Origin: Glaciecola petra
GTDB lineage: Bacteria > Pseudomonadota > Gammaproteobacteria > Enterobacterales > Alteromonadaceae
DNA length: 64,000 nucleotides
Direction of reading: 5' to 3'
Assembly (NCBI RefSeq): GCF_031846345.1
Contig: NZ_JAVRHX010000003.1
Location: 62,001-126,000 of the forward strand
The notes under the pieces are model-generated. The model did not search any database. It saw only the letters and a program-made list of their open reading frames with translations, and was not told the DNA's origin. The translations under genes were made by a program, and so were the position numbers. Position 1 is the stretch's first letter, and each line of letters opens with the position of its first letter. This document shows, piece after piece, positions 56,057-64,000 of the stretch.

Positions 56057-58339
56057 TTATGAACCCGCGCGAACTAAACCGCCAAGATCTTTGGCTTCTA
56101 AATAGTCTTCTAATAAGTTGATGACTTGCTCAGTAGACTCTTGATGAAGCAGTAATTGCAATAACTCTTGCGTATCTGAGATGCTAGTATTTCGAATAAC
56201 CCAATTAATTTTGCGCAAACTATGTGCATTCATACTCAATTTACGATAACCCATCGCCAGCAAAAGTAAGGCTCCTGCAGGCTCACCGGCTAACTCACCA
56301 CAAACTGTAACCGGTATGTTGCACTTGATTGAATCATCAAAAATTTTCTGGAGCGCATTTAATACAGAAGGATGGTAACTCGAGTAAAGTGAAGATACGC
56401 TCGCGTTATTACGATCTACAGCGAGTAAATATTGGGTTAAATCGTTTGTGCCCACAGAAAAGAAATCTACATGATCAGCCAACTGAGGAATTTGGAAAAT
56501 AACCGCTGGAACTTCTAACATAACTCCTACCGCAGGTTTTGATAGCATATTACCTTGTTGAAATGCTTCTTCTTTTACTTCTAAAAAAGCTTGTTTAATT
56601 AAGCGCTTAGACTCAATAACCTCACCAATATTTGAAATCATTGGTAATAGAATATGCAAATTTGATAAACCTATGCTGGCTCTTAGCATGGCTCTAATTT
56701 GCACTAAAAAGATGTCAGGATGATCGAGCGTCAAGCGAATGCCTCGCCAGCCCAAAAATGGATTTTCTTCGCTTATTGGAAAGTAAGATAAGGGTTTATC
56801 TCCACCCACATCGAGGGTGCGCATCGTAATTTCTTTACTCGGGTGAGCACTTAACAAGCTTTTATATAAATCGCATTGCTCTTGTTCAGAAGGAAATCGA
56901 TCACGCATCATAAACGGTATTTCTGTGCGGTAAAGCCCTACCCCATCACCTTGCTTAAATTGCTCCATTTCTACGTTAGCAGATAGGCCTGCATTCACCA
57001 ATAATGAAACATGTTTATCATCTTGGGTAATGCTTGGATTATCAGCCTCGGCGGCAATTTTATCTTGTAAGGCTTCTTCTTGAGCGATTAATTGCAAATA
57101 CTCTTGTTTGTTACTTTCACTTATATTTAAAGTAACTTCACCAGAGTATCCATCTATAAAAAGTTCTTGTTGATTCAGCAAGTTTAAAGATACTTTGTGT
57201 AAGCCCATTACTGCCGGTACACCTAACGCGCGAGCTAAAATGGCAGCATGACTATTATTAGAACCTTTAATTGAAATAATACCTGCAAGCTTTTCTCGAG
57301 GAAACTCAGCAAGCATAGGTGCGCTAACCTCTTGAGCTACTAAGATATAAGCGCCTTCATCATTAGCAGAAAATTCAACCTGCTTATCATCAATAATATT
57401 GACCAAAATACGATTAGATAAATCAATTATATCAACAGCTCTTTCTCGCATGTATGGATCTTCCATGCTTTCGAAACGTGCTGCATAAACATCTACTACC
57501 AATTTTAAAGATGAAGCGGCATCCCAACCTTCGTGTATTTTTTGTTCAACCTCTCTGCCAAGACTATTGGCATCCAATAGTTGGTGATAAAGCTGAAAAA
57601 TCGCACTGACATCGTCTGGAATATCATCGCTAACTGATGCTGACAAAGTCGCTACCTGCAACCGAGTTGCCTCTATTGCTGTTCTGTAGCGGGTAATTTG
57701 CGAACTAGTGTCAGAAGACTTTTTAGGTACCCATTGATTGAGTTTATGTTTTAGGTTGTAAGCTATCCCAATCCCCAGCGCTAAACCTGGAGAACCCGGG
57801 ATACCATTCACTTGTCTTGATTCTTTTTCATGGCCTTGATTTTCTTGATCAAAAGCCCCGAGCATTTCAGCGTTTACAATTTCTAAGGCAATTTGTGCAG
57901 CCAATGTAACCAAAAATGCTTCTTCGTCTTCGCTAAACCTGCGAATATTTTTTTGCTGCATCGAAATAACACCCAAAACTTTACGTTGATTTATAATGGG
58001 CGTCCCTAAAAAGGCATGATAATTATCTTCTTTTACTTCAGGAAAATGTTTGTAGCGAGGATGTTCTTTAGCGTTCTCAATATTAATAGGTTCCTCTCGG
58101 TCTCCAACAAGGCCCACTAAGCCTTCATAAAAACCTATTTTTACTTTTCCAACGGCACTTTTTTCAAGTCCATCAGTTGCCGCTAATGACAGTTGCTTAG
58201 TTTCATAGTTGGCCAGATAGATAGAGCACGAGTCAACTTCCATTAAAGTTTTGACTCTAGTGGCCAAATGCGACAATGCGGCATCCAATTGGTGGATGCT
58301 ATTCATTTCTTGAATAATTTGTTTGAGATTTGTCAGCAT
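56057..58339 (-). CDS. ptsP: Phosphoenolpyruvate-protein phosphotransferase of the nitrogen PTS (EI-Ntr)
   Basis: A 760-aa enzyme I paralogue. An N-terminal GAF domain (about 1-160) precedes the EI fold: the phospho-acceptor H364 lies in SNNSHAAILAR, and the PEP-binding C-terminal barrel has RTLDVGGDKPLSYF, GWRGIRLTLDHP and the VCGELAGEP active-site Cys motif. It starts the PtsP-PtsO-PtsN phosphate relay that links carbon and nitrogen status. It lies 71 bases after rppH. Confidence 0.96.
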   Translation of the reverse strand: MLTNLKQIIQEMNSIHQLDAALSHLATRVKTLMEVDSCSIYLANYETKQLSLAATDGLEKSAVGKVKIGFYEGLVGLVGDREEPINIENAKEHPRYKHFPEVKEDNYHAFLGTPIINQRKVLGVISMQQKNIRRFSEDEEAFLVTLAAQIALEIVNAEMLGAFDQENQGHEKESRQVNGIPGSPGLALGIGIAYNLKHKLNQWVPKKSSDTSSQITRYRTAIEATRLQVATLSASVSDDIPDDVSAIFQLYHQLLDANSLGREVEQKIHEGWDAASSLKLVVDVYAARFESMEDPYMRERAVDIIDLSNRILVNIIDDKQVEFSANDEGAYILVAQEVSAPMLAEFPREKLAGIISIKGSNNSHAAILARALGVPAVMGLHKVSLNLLNQQELFIDGYSGEVTLNISESNKQEYLQLIAQEEALQDKIAAEADNPSITQDDKHVSLLVNAGLSANVEMEQFKQGDGVGLYRTEIPFMMRDRFPSEQEQCDLYKSLLSAHPSKEITMRTLDVGGDKPLSYFPISEENPFLGWRGIRLTLDHPDIFLVQIRAMLRASIGLSNLHILLPMISNIGEVIESKRLIKQAFLEVKEEAFQQGNMLSKPAVGVMLEVPAVIFQIPQLADHVDFFSVGTNDLTQYLLAVDRNNASVSSLYSSYHPSVLNALQKIFDDSIKCNIPVTVCGELAGEPAGALLLLAMGYRKLSMNAHSLRKINWVIRNTSISDTQELLQLLLHQESTEQVINLLEDYLEAKDLGGLVRAGS

Positions 58340-58410
58340 TTTAATGTAAGGATTAGCTCAAAAAGGGTGAATCAAGTATACCAGCTCACGAGCAATTTTT
58401 GTGCAATACC

Positions 58411-58953
58411 CTATTGCGATTTATGTTTTTGCTTTTGAAAACGTCTTTTACCACGTTTAGAAGGCGAAAATGGCTTAGAGGGAGGCATGGCATGACTGAC
58501 AAATTCTTTCATTATTCGCCTGTACACATCACGTTTAAACGAAACAACGTTACGAATAGGATACCAGTAACTTACCCAACGCCAATCGTCAAACTCTGGA
58601 TGCCCCGTGCGTTCAAAGTCAATTGCTTTTTCTTCACAAGTGAGGGTTAATAAAAACCACTTTTGCTTTTGACCAATACAGACTGGATCGCTTCCTTTAC
58701 GGATCAATCTTTTAGGGAGTTTATATCGCAGCCAATTACGCGATACGGCTACTATACTCACGTCGTTTTGAGTCAAGCCAACTTCTTCGTTTAGCTCTCT
58801 GTACATTGCCTGTTCGGCGGTCTCGCCTTTGTCAATTCCACCTTGTGGAAATTGCCATGAATGCTGGCCGTATCGTCTAGCCCAGAATACCTGTCCTGAT
58901 TTATTACAGATTATTATGCCAACATTCGCGCGGAACCCTTCGGTATCAATCAC
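58411..58953 (-). CDS. rppH: RNA pyrophosphohydrolase RppH
   Basis: A 180-aa Nudix hydrolase that removes pyrophosphate from 5' ends of mRNA to start decay. The Nudix box GGIDKGETAEQAMYRELNEEVGL is complete (G-x5-E-x7-REUxEExGU). The N-terminus MIDTEGFRANVGIIICN is family-typical and begins with GTG at 58953. The C-terminal tail is basic. It is divergent from mutH, and heads the ptsP unit. Confidence 0.96.
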   Translation of the reverse strand: MIDTEGFRANVGIIICNKSGQVFWARRYGQHSWQFPQGGIDKGETAEQAMYRELNEEVGLTQNDVSIVAVSRNWLRYKLPKRLIRKGSDPVCIGQKQKWFLLTLTCEEKAIDFERTGHPEFDDWRWVSYWYPIRNVVSFKRDVYRRIMKEFVSHAMPPSKPFSPSKRGKRRFQKQKHKSQ

Positions 58954-59037
58954 TTAGATTACCTAGCGCGTTTATTTTTTGATATGGTATTATTCTTTCA
59001 CACTATAAGGCTGAAGCAAAGCAAATGTTGATTTTTT

Positions 59038-59706
59038 GTGAAATTACCCCTTCCCCCACAATCTGAAACCGGACTAATGTACAGAGCTAACGAGCTCTCA
59101 GGCGCAACCTTAGGAGAAATCGCACATTCACTAAACATCGCTATTCCAGCTAATTTTAAACACCATAAGGGGTGGACTGGGCAGTTAATTGAAAAAGCGT
59201 TGGGCGCCACAGCGGGCAGTAAACCTGAGCAAGACTTCGCCGATCTGGGGATAGAATTAAAAACACTTCCATTAGATTATCAACATAAGCCACTTGAAAC
59301 GACTTACGTTTGTTATGCGCCGCTGACTAATTTAGTTGGCACAACTTGGCTTACATCAAGTGTCTATAATAAATTACAAAAAGTGTTGTGGATACCCGTG
59401 CAAGGCGAACGCGAAATCCCACCTGATGAGCGTATGGTCGGCTCCCCAATTTTGTGGCAACCTACGCCAGCACAAAATCAACTGTTAAAAGAGGATTGGG
59501 AAGAGCTCGTTGAGTTAATTGCGCTTGGCAAAGTAGAATCTATCACAGCACGCACTGGACAGGTTTTACAGTTGCGACCGAAAGCCGCTAATGGTAAAGC
59601 GCTTACGGAAGCAATTGGCATCAATGGCGAAAAAATACGCACGCGACCAAGAGGGTATTATTTACGCAAAAACTTTACTCAACAAATATTGAATAACGCT
59701 TTTTAA
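59038..59706 (+). CDS. mutH: DNA mismatch repair endonuclease MutH
   Basis: A 222-aa methyl-directed endonuclease nicking hemimethylated GATC. The catalytic residues align with E. coli: E52, D66, E73 and K75 (in DFADLGIELKTL). It begins with GTG 59038, the only in-frame start after a stop codon nine bases upstream, and no Shine-Dalgarno is visible. It is divergent from rppH as in E. coli, and its presence implies Dam methylation in this organism. Confidence 0.95.
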   Translation: MKLPLPPQSETGLMYRANELSGATLGEIAHSLNIAIPANFKHHKGWTGQLIEKALGATAGSKPEQDFADLGIELKTLPLDYQHKPLETTYVCYAPLTNLVGTTWLTSSVYNKLQKVLWIPVQGEREIPPDERMVGSPILWQPTPAQNQLLKEDWEELVELIALGKVESITARTGQVLQLRPKAANGKALTEAIGINGEKIRTRPRGYYLRKNFTQQILNNAF

Positions 59707-59720
59707 AATAAGTATTACGT

Positions 59721-60410
59721 TTAATTAAAAAGCTTATTCATCCAGTCTGCCCACATTTGACTGCTTGCCATTGTAAATACGAATACCACTCTAAATATTA
59801 GCCAAGCAAGTCCAAGCCAAGTGATCAGGTGAACTTTACTGCGTGCACGCCAATCGTGTGTTATCAGCAAACCAATTAATGCTAGATGAATAATCAGAGC
59901 GGCGGGTGGTATTCCAATTGCCATTGCTAGTCTAGCAATTGCAGGGTCCATTATCACAATGCATGCTACTAACATACTGTGTTTATGTGCAAGGGCATTG
60001 TGGCGGTTCAAAAAAGCAACTGTAAAAAAAATAAACAAACCCAAGCCATCGAGTATTGGTAGCGACAAAAACTGTGGCAAAGTCATAATAGGGACTGGGG
60101 AAACACCGTTGCTAAAGGTGTGTGATGCCATCATAAAAGCAGTGACCAACATACTTACAACAAGCAGAAGACTCAAATAACCCAATTTTTTGTGTAGATG
60201 GTGATTAGGCCTGCCGATTAAAAAAGCTTGGAAAATAAACAGTGAAAACCAAGAAATGTATACTAACGCATGAATATGGAAGAGAACTGGGAAGTCAGCT
60301 AAATTTCTATTTTGACTAATCATTGAAGTGCCAAACCCGACAATAACTAAAGCAAGTAACAAGCCCCCCATTTGCAAATAAAATCGATTGATAGCGCTAT
60401 GACTTGTCAT
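59721..60410 (-). CDS. Polytopic membrane protein, unknown
   Basis: A 229-aa inner-membrane protein with about six or seven TM helices. Conserved-looking His residues in HIHALVYISW, HHLHKKLGY and HKHSMLV recall small haem- or quinone-interacting membrane families (DUF2306/cytochrome b561-like), but I cannot name it. It is convergent with mutH, 14 bases away, and its upstream DNA carries the AGTGTCC repeats shared with the sigma-54-like promoter region. Confidence 0.65.
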   Translation of the reverse strand: MTSHSAINRFYLQMGGLLLALVIVGFGTSMISQNRNLADFPVLFHIHALVYISWFSLFIFQAFLIGRPNHHLHKKLGYLSLLLVVSMLVTAFMMASHTFSNGVSPVPIMTLPQFLSLPILDGLGLFIFFTVAFLNRHNALAHKHSMLVACIVIMDPAIARLAMAIGIPPAALIIHLALIGLLITHDWRARSKVHLITWLGLAWLIFRVVFVFTMASSQMWADWMNKLFN

Positions 60411-60703
60411 GTGTTTCTCCAGAGGGAACGAATTCTAGTCTGGACACTCTTAAACATCTTGTCAAATTTCAATTATTTGGGGCTATCAATTTTGCGGGAA
60501 TATTAATGTTGTGAAATTCGCCAATAAGTGTCCGAATCGTACACTTTTCAGTGTCCGCGGACGTTTTGTTGTGTACGCTTAAACGCCTCAATTAAGAATT
60601 TATCTATATATTTCAATGATATAAAAATTGGCACGATATTGGCTTATGTGAATTTATAACACTTATGAAATAACACATTATTATATTTACTCAGGAGATT
60701 CAC
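60411..60703. other. Regulatory region with repeats before the 26-codon ORF
   Basis: Holds a TGGACACT (60441), two AGTGTCCG octamers 23 bases apart (60527, 60550), the dyad AGTGT-N9-ACACT (60527-60545), the palindrome GTCCGCGGAC (60553-60562) and a sigma-54-like promoter (60628-60644). The layout (dyads 65-115 bases upstream of the promoter) suits enhancer-binding-protein sites. Confidence 0.6.
60628..60644 (+). promoter_or_regulatory. Sigma-54-type promoter
   Basis: TTGGCACGATATTGGCT matches YTGGCACGrNNNTTGCW with a perfect -24 element (TTGGCACG), one mismatch in the -12 element and exact GG-N10-GC spacing. The predicted start is near 60655, about 49 bases before the 26-codon ORF. It points toward the ferredoxin gene as well. 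Confidence 0.72.
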
Positions 60704-60784
60704 ATGACTATCAAACATAAGATTTGGGCAATTTCATTCGCAATATATTCAGTTACATTGTGTTCGTTTTGCTTTTTGGCATAA
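60704..60784 (+). CDS. 26-aa putative membrane peptide
   Basis: A 26-codon ORF with AGGAG six bases before the ATG, an ideal ribosome site. The peptide has a short basic start (MTIKHK) and a single hydrophobic stretch with two cysteines (IWAISFAIYSVTLCSFCFLA), so it should insert in the membrane or be an export signal. It follows a sigma-54-type promoter by about 60 bases and precedes the ferredoxin gene by 137 bases. No family is known to me. Confidence 0.55.
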   Translation: MTIKHKIWAISFAIYSVTLCSFCFLA

Positions 60785-60828
60785 TTTTCAACATTAAAGA
60801 CCTATTTTTAAGAATGTTCGAATTTGTT

Positions 60829-60842
60829 TTGATATTGATCAA
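60829..60842. promoter_or_regulatory. FNR/ANR box before ferredoxin gene
   Basis: A perfect TTGATATTGATCAA, identical to the FNR consensus TTGAT-N4-ATCAA. Its centre is 41-42 bases before a start near 60877, which leaves a -10-like TAGTAT at 60865-60870. Class II activation of the ferredoxin gene by an FNR-type regulator under low oxygen is expected. A palindrome GCCTTAAGGC (60847-60856) follows. Confidence 0.75.
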
Positions 60843-60921
60843 GACTGCCTTAAGGCCCTTCCTTTAGTATGTGTAAAACGGATACTTGTTCGAGTATTTG
60901 AATCATTGAAAGGAGAATAGC

Positions 60922-61155
60922 ATGGCGTTATTGATCACCGACGAATGCATAAACTGTGATTTATGCCCTGTTGAATGCCCAAATGAAGCAATTACCATGG
61001 GCGTCGAAATTTTTGAGATAAACCCTGCGGCGTGCACTGAATGTGTTGGACATTATGATGAACCAAGTTGCGTGCAAATATGCCCAGTAGAATGTATTGT
61101 CAGCGATCCAAACCAAAAAGAATCGCACATTATGATTACGAAAACCGAGGACTAG
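60922..61155 (+). CDS. YfhL-type 2[4Fe-4S] ferredoxin
   Basis: A 77-aa ferredoxin. Cys9/12/15 with Cys58 and Cys38/41/50/54 or similar give two cubane sites in the Allochromatium-type pattern, with an extra insert between C41 and C50 (VGHYDEPS). Electron donor role in the cytoplasm; partners unknown. A strong AAAGGAG site precedes ATG 60922. It is behind a perfect FNR box and ends 6 bases from the convergent yihY-like gene. Confidence 0.9.
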   Translation: MALLITDECINCDLCPVECPNEAITMGVEIFEINPAACTECVGHYDEPSCVQICPVECIVSDPNQKESHIMITKTED

Positions 61156-61161
61156 CGCTTT

Positions 61162-62130
61162 CTATTTAGATGCTGAGTTAGCAGGCTCATGCTCTTTTGT
61201 TTCTTGTTTTAAATGGCCTCGTGTTTGGTCAGTAGGCTCTTCAACTTTTTCAGCATCGCGTTTCTCGCATGTCATCGAGATACTGTAAGTCAAAATAGCA
61301 CCGAGCAACACAACAATCCAAGAGAGGTAAACCCAAACAAAAAGGATTGGAATAGTCGCTAAAGCCCCATAAATAAGTTGATAACTATCAAAGCTGCTAA
61401 CATAAAATGAGAAGCCTTTTTTACTAATTTCAAATAAAATTGTTGCAAACAAGGCGCCAAAAAATGCATATTTTGCTCTAACAGGTCTGTTTGGAACAAT
61501 CATATACAAAATTAGGAAAGCTCCAATTGCTGCGCCCCAAGGCACCGTCTTTAAAAATAGCGTCCCAAAACCCGGCGTATAGTCGTCGGCGAAGGTGGCA
61601 AGTGCTCCTAAATATGAACTAACTGCGATGCTCACACCAATAAGTAATGGTCCTAGCGTTATAATCATCCAATAAATTGCGAAGGTAAAAATGAGTGGGC
61701 GACTAGCTTTTGTTTTCCAGAGGTGGTTAAAGGTTTTGTCGATGTTCGCTATAAGCAACAAAGCCACAATTAAAAGAGAAAAGATGCCAGTAGCACCCAT
61801 TCCAGATGCGTTCCCGACAAATTTGGTCATGTAGTCTTGCACCACGTCGCCAGCATGAGGAACAAAGTTTGCAAAAATAAATTCCTCTAATTGTACTTTG
61901 ATTTCTTGAAATGCAGGGAAAGCAGACATTAAGGTAAAAATAACCATTATCACAGGTACTAGTGATAAAAGGCTTACATAAGCAAGGTGCCCTGCAGAAA
62001 CAGTTACACGTTCACCTTTTATATCTTTAAAAAAATTAAAGAATATATCTTTGAGTAAAGGAATTCTTTTTCTTGAATAATCTCTAAATTTAACTGTTAA
62101 CTCTGCTTTTGTCACAATCTTAATCGCCAT
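61162..62130 (-). CDS. YihY/BrkB-family inner-membrane protein
   Basis: A 322-aa protein with about six TM helices and the family blocks SAGHLAYVSLLSLVPVIMV and FVWVYLSWIVVLLGAIL. Members were once called ribonuclease BN, but their true function is unclear. The C-terminal 45 residues are charged and cytoplasmic. ATG 62130 is chosen; an in-frame TTG at 62175 adds 15 residues that do not fit the family. Confidence 0.88.
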   Translation of the reverse strand: MAIKIVTKAELTVKFRDYSRKRIPLLKDIFFNFFKDIKGERVTVSAGHLAYVSLLSLVPVIMVIFTLMSAFPAFQEIKVQLEEFIFANFVPHAGDVVQDYMTKFVGNASGMGATGIFSLLIVALLLIANIDKTFNHLWKTKASRPLIFTFAIYWMIITLGPLLIGVSIAVSSYLGALATFADDYTPGFGTLFLKTVPWGAAIGAFLILYMIVPNRPVRAKYAFFGALFATILFEISKKGFSFYVSSFDSYQLIYGALATIPILFVWVYLSWIVVLLGAILTYSISMTCEKRDAEKVEEPTDQTRGHLKQETKEHEPANSASK

Positions 62131-62254
62131 TTTAAAATGTAAATTTGTACAAGCTACTGAAAAGCGTTGAGCCAAGGTACTTAATACCCAATAGACGCCC
62201 GCGCATTTATCATAACTACAATGATAACAAATTAGCGTTAATTTCTCATCTCAC

Positions 62255-63136
62255 TTATCTTCTTAAGCCTAGCATGTGACAAATTGCAAAGCTTAACTCA
62301 CTGCGATTAAGGGTGTAAAAATGAAAATGTTTGACGCCTTCTTTTGCTAATACCTTTACCATATCCATAGCTATATTGGCGCCGAGTAAATTGCGAGTTG
62401 CTTGGTCATCGGCATCGAGCCCTTGATACATTTTGTGCAACCAACCCGGCACGTGTACATTAGTCATACCAGCAAAGCGCACAAGGGTCTGGTAATTTGT
62501 AACGGGTAAAATGCCAGGTACAAGTTCGGCACCGATACCTGCTGCAGCGCAACGATCGCGATAGCGCAAAAAAGCACTACTATCAAAAAAGAATTGTGTA
62601 ATTGCTTCATTGGCGCCGGCTTCGACTTTGCGTTTAAGGTTTAACAAATCGAATTGATCATTTGGTGCGTCTGGATGTTTTTCAGGATAAGCAGCTACAG
62701 AAATATCAAAGTCAGCAACTTCTTTGAGCAAGTTAACTAAATCAGATGCATACATGGCCGGTTTGTCCATGCCTTCTGGCAAATCTCCACGCAGAGCAAC
62801 AATGCGTCTTACCCCAGAATCCCAATAATCTTGTGCAATAGTTTTGAGCTCTTCTTGACTTGCATCGATACAAGTAAGGTGAGGCGCAGTAGTCACGCCC
62901 GTTTCAGCTTGAATTCGTTTAACTACTGAATGCGTTCTGTCTCTCTCACCGCTGTTGGCACCATAAGTGACCGACATATATTTAGGCTTCAAAGGCGCTA
63001 AACGCTCGACTGATTTCCACAAGGTCTGCTCCATTGTTGGAGTATTAGGTGGGAAAAATTCAAAGGAAACTTCAATGTCGCGTAATTCACTCAAAGACTG
63101 ATTTAGGGCATCGATACCCTGTGCATAGGAAACCAT
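62255..63136 (-). CDS. metF: 5,10-methylenetetrahydrofolate reductase
   Basis: A 293-aa FAD-dependent TIM-barrel enzyme that makes 5-methyl-THF, the methyl donor for methionine synthesis. The family blocks SFEFFPPNTPTMEQTLW, PHLTCIDAS, VALRGDLPEG and AITQFFFDSSAFLRYRD are visible. Length matches E. coli MetF (296). It is divergent from metJ, with Met boxes between them, so it is under MetJ repression. Confidence 0.97.
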   Translation of the reverse strand: MVSYAQGIDALNQSLSELRDIEVSFEFFPPNTPTMEQTLWKSVERLAPLKPKYMSVTYGANSGERDRTHSVVKRIQAETGVTTAPHLTCIDASQEELKTIAQDYWDSGVRRIVALRGDLPEGMDKPAMYASDLVNLLKEVADFDISVAAYPEKHPDAPNDQFDLLNLKRKVEAGANEAITQFFFDSSAFLRYRDRCAAAGIGAELVPGILPVTNYQTLVRFAGMTNVHVPGWLHKMYQGLDADDQATRNLLGANIAMDMVKVLAKEGVKHFHFYTLNRSELSFAICHMLGLRR

Positions 63137-63149
63137 TTTTTACTCTAAT

Positions 63150-63217
63150 AGACGTTTAGACGTCTAAACTACGAAAATATCGCGTAGACGTCAAGCAATT
63201 TAGACGTCTAGATTGAT
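63150..63217. promoter_or_regulatory. MetJ operator array (Met boxes)
   Basis: Met-box octamers AGACGTTT (63150), AGACGTCT (63158), AGACGTCA (63186) and AGACGTCT (63202), with a weaker AGATTGAT at 63210. Adjacent boxes occur in tandem, as MetJ dimers bind cooperatively. The cluster lies between divergent metF and metJ and can repress both. Confidence 0.92.
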
Positions 63218-63274
63218 TTTTTTGGTATTCCAGTTAGAATTTTAATATAACAATACAAAACAATGATAAAAATA

Positions 63275-63598
63275 ATGGCTAAATGGAACGGCGAATATAT
63301 TCACCCATATGCAGAACATGGCAAAAAGAGTGAGCAAGTAAAAAAAGTAACAGTCTCTATACCGACAAACGTGTTGCAAGTGTTGACCGATGAGCGCACA
63401 CGTCGGCAAATTAACAACCTTAGGCACGCTACTAATTCCGAACTTTTATGTGAAGCGTTTTTGCATGCATTTACAGGCCAACCTTTACCTAATGATAAAG
63501 ATTTGAAAAAAGATAACCCCTACCGTATCCCAGTAGAGGCTAGAAACATCATGGTAGCAATGGGTATAGACGTCGATGAAATTGAAAAACAAGATTAG
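63275..63598 (+). CDS. metJ: Methionine repressor MetJ
   Basis: A 107-aa ribbon-helix-helix repressor that uses S-adenosylmethionine as co-repressor. KKVTVSIPTNVLQVLTDERT forms the beta-ribbon and helix, and RRQINNLRHATNSELLCEAF the SAM/dimer region, nearly identical to E. coli. The ATG at 63275 matches the family start (MAKWNGEYIHPYAEHGKK); the frame opens four codons earlier. It is divergent from metF across the Met boxes and so autoregulated. Confidence 0.97.
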   Translation: MAKWNGEYIHPYAEHGKKSEQVKKVTVSIPTNVLQVLTDERTRRQINNLRHATNSELLCEAFLHAFTGQPLPNDKDLKKDNPYRIPVEARNIMVAMGIDVDEIEKQD

Positions 63599-63618
63599 TT
63601 GTTTCCACTATTTTACGC

Positions 63619-64000
63619 CTAAAAACTAAACCCGACTATTACGGGATCGTGATCTGACGAACGAAAAGCCGACTTGTCGTTAAAGTTAGCAGGCTTTTTA
63701 AGGTCACCCGGCAGTTCATCGTTGTAATCCAGTGCAATTGGTTCGTCAGCATTGATATGCCACTCTACAGTCGATTGGACTAACTTTTTAGCCGCTTGGT
63801 TGGCTAAGGCATAATCTAACGAACCAAAACGGCCGCGGAACGCATAGCTATAGGCCTTTGCACCATTCAATTCTCTAGCAAGGTCGGTATATCCCGCTTT
63901 TGCCAACTCTGTTATCGGGTCTTCTTTAGCATAAGCATTTAGGTCGCCAACGATAAAAATTGGCTGATTTGAGAATGTGGCCGCTAACCAATAATGCAAA
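63619..64000 (-). CDS. Extracellular endonuclease/exonuclease/phosphatase family protein, partial (C-terminus)
   Basis: The last 126 residues of an exonuclease-endonuclease-phosphatase (DNase I-like) domain; the gene continues past the window edge. IFIVGDLNAYAKEDPI, FRGRFGSLDYALA and the terminal SSDHDPVIVGF (metal-binding Asp-His) are typical of ExeM/NucH-type secreted nucleases, which degrade extracellular DNA. The signal peptide and first half are out of view. Confidence 0.88.
   Translation of the reverse strand, partial: LHYWLAATFSNQPIFIVGDLNAYAKEDPITELAKAGYTDLARELNGAKAYSYAFRGRFGSLDYALANQAAKKLVQSTVEWHINADEPIALDYNDELPGDLKKPANFNDKSAFRSSDHDPVIVGFSF

Overview
The window looks like chromosomal DNA of a marine gammaproteobacterium of the order Alteromonadales, most likely Alteromonadaceae (Glaciecola/Paraglaciecola-like). 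This is inferred from AT-rich but orderly coding DNA, classic gammaproteobacterial synteny (trxA/rho next to rhlB-gppA; rppH-ptsP-lgt-thyA divergent from mutH; metF divergent from metJ; rapA-rluA), an H-NOX/hybrid-kinase NO-sensing module and PEP-CTERM-type surface proteins. I saw no rRNA, tRNA, CRISPR array or prophage.

Layout. 1-8.9 kb: a secreted M20 amidohydrolase, a membrane diguanylate cyclase, a bile-acid:sodium-symporter family carrier, a tricorn-like protease and an SMP-30-like beta-propeller protein. 8.9-21.4 kb: housekeeping block with rho, trxA, rhlB, gppA, ubiE-ubiJ-ubiB, a Tag-like glycosylase, prlC and gor. 21.4-28 kb is the accessory part: an XRE regulator with a membrane partner, two PEP-CTERM-like exported proteins, a decayed IS91-type transposase abutting a YciI-family gene fragment, and a beta-propeller/CehA-type metallohydrolase. 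28-35.4 kb: a DSD1-type PLP enzyme, a RIO kinase, a calcineurin-like lipoprotein, and a two-gene unit of an unrecognised 621-aa protein plus lipoprotein. 35.5-38.9 kb: response regulator, H-NOX and hybrid kinase. 38.9-44.5 kb: an amidohydrolase lipoprotein, then a Zur-box-preceded zinc-type TonB receptor followed by a ferredoxin-NADP reductase. 44.6-53.4 kb: phoH, rapA, rluA, a DUF3530-like protein, a small hypothetical protein, and a PAS-GGDEF / REC-CheC pair. 53.4-59.7 kb: thyA-lgt-tauE-ptsP-rppH and mutH. 59.7-64 kb: a membrane protein, a 26-codon ORF behind a sigma-54-like promoter, a ferredoxin behind a perfect FNR box, yihY-like, metF/metJ with an array of Met boxes, and a partial extracellular nuclease.

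How parts work together. The ubi genes serve ubiquinone synthesis. Three c-di-GMP or phosphorelay modules (GGDEF at 1.5 kb, H-NOX/kinase/regulator at 36 kb, REC-CheC/GGDEF at 52 kb) suggest extensive lifestyle control. The regulatory DNA is unusually readable: a Zur palindrome, Met boxes, an FNR box, and two sigma-54-like elements with exact GG-N10-GC spacing, one before a PEP-CTERM gene and one before a tiny membrane-peptide ORF. The best candidates for undescribed biology are the sigma-54-preceded 26-aa peptide locus and the 621-aa protein/lipoprotein pair.
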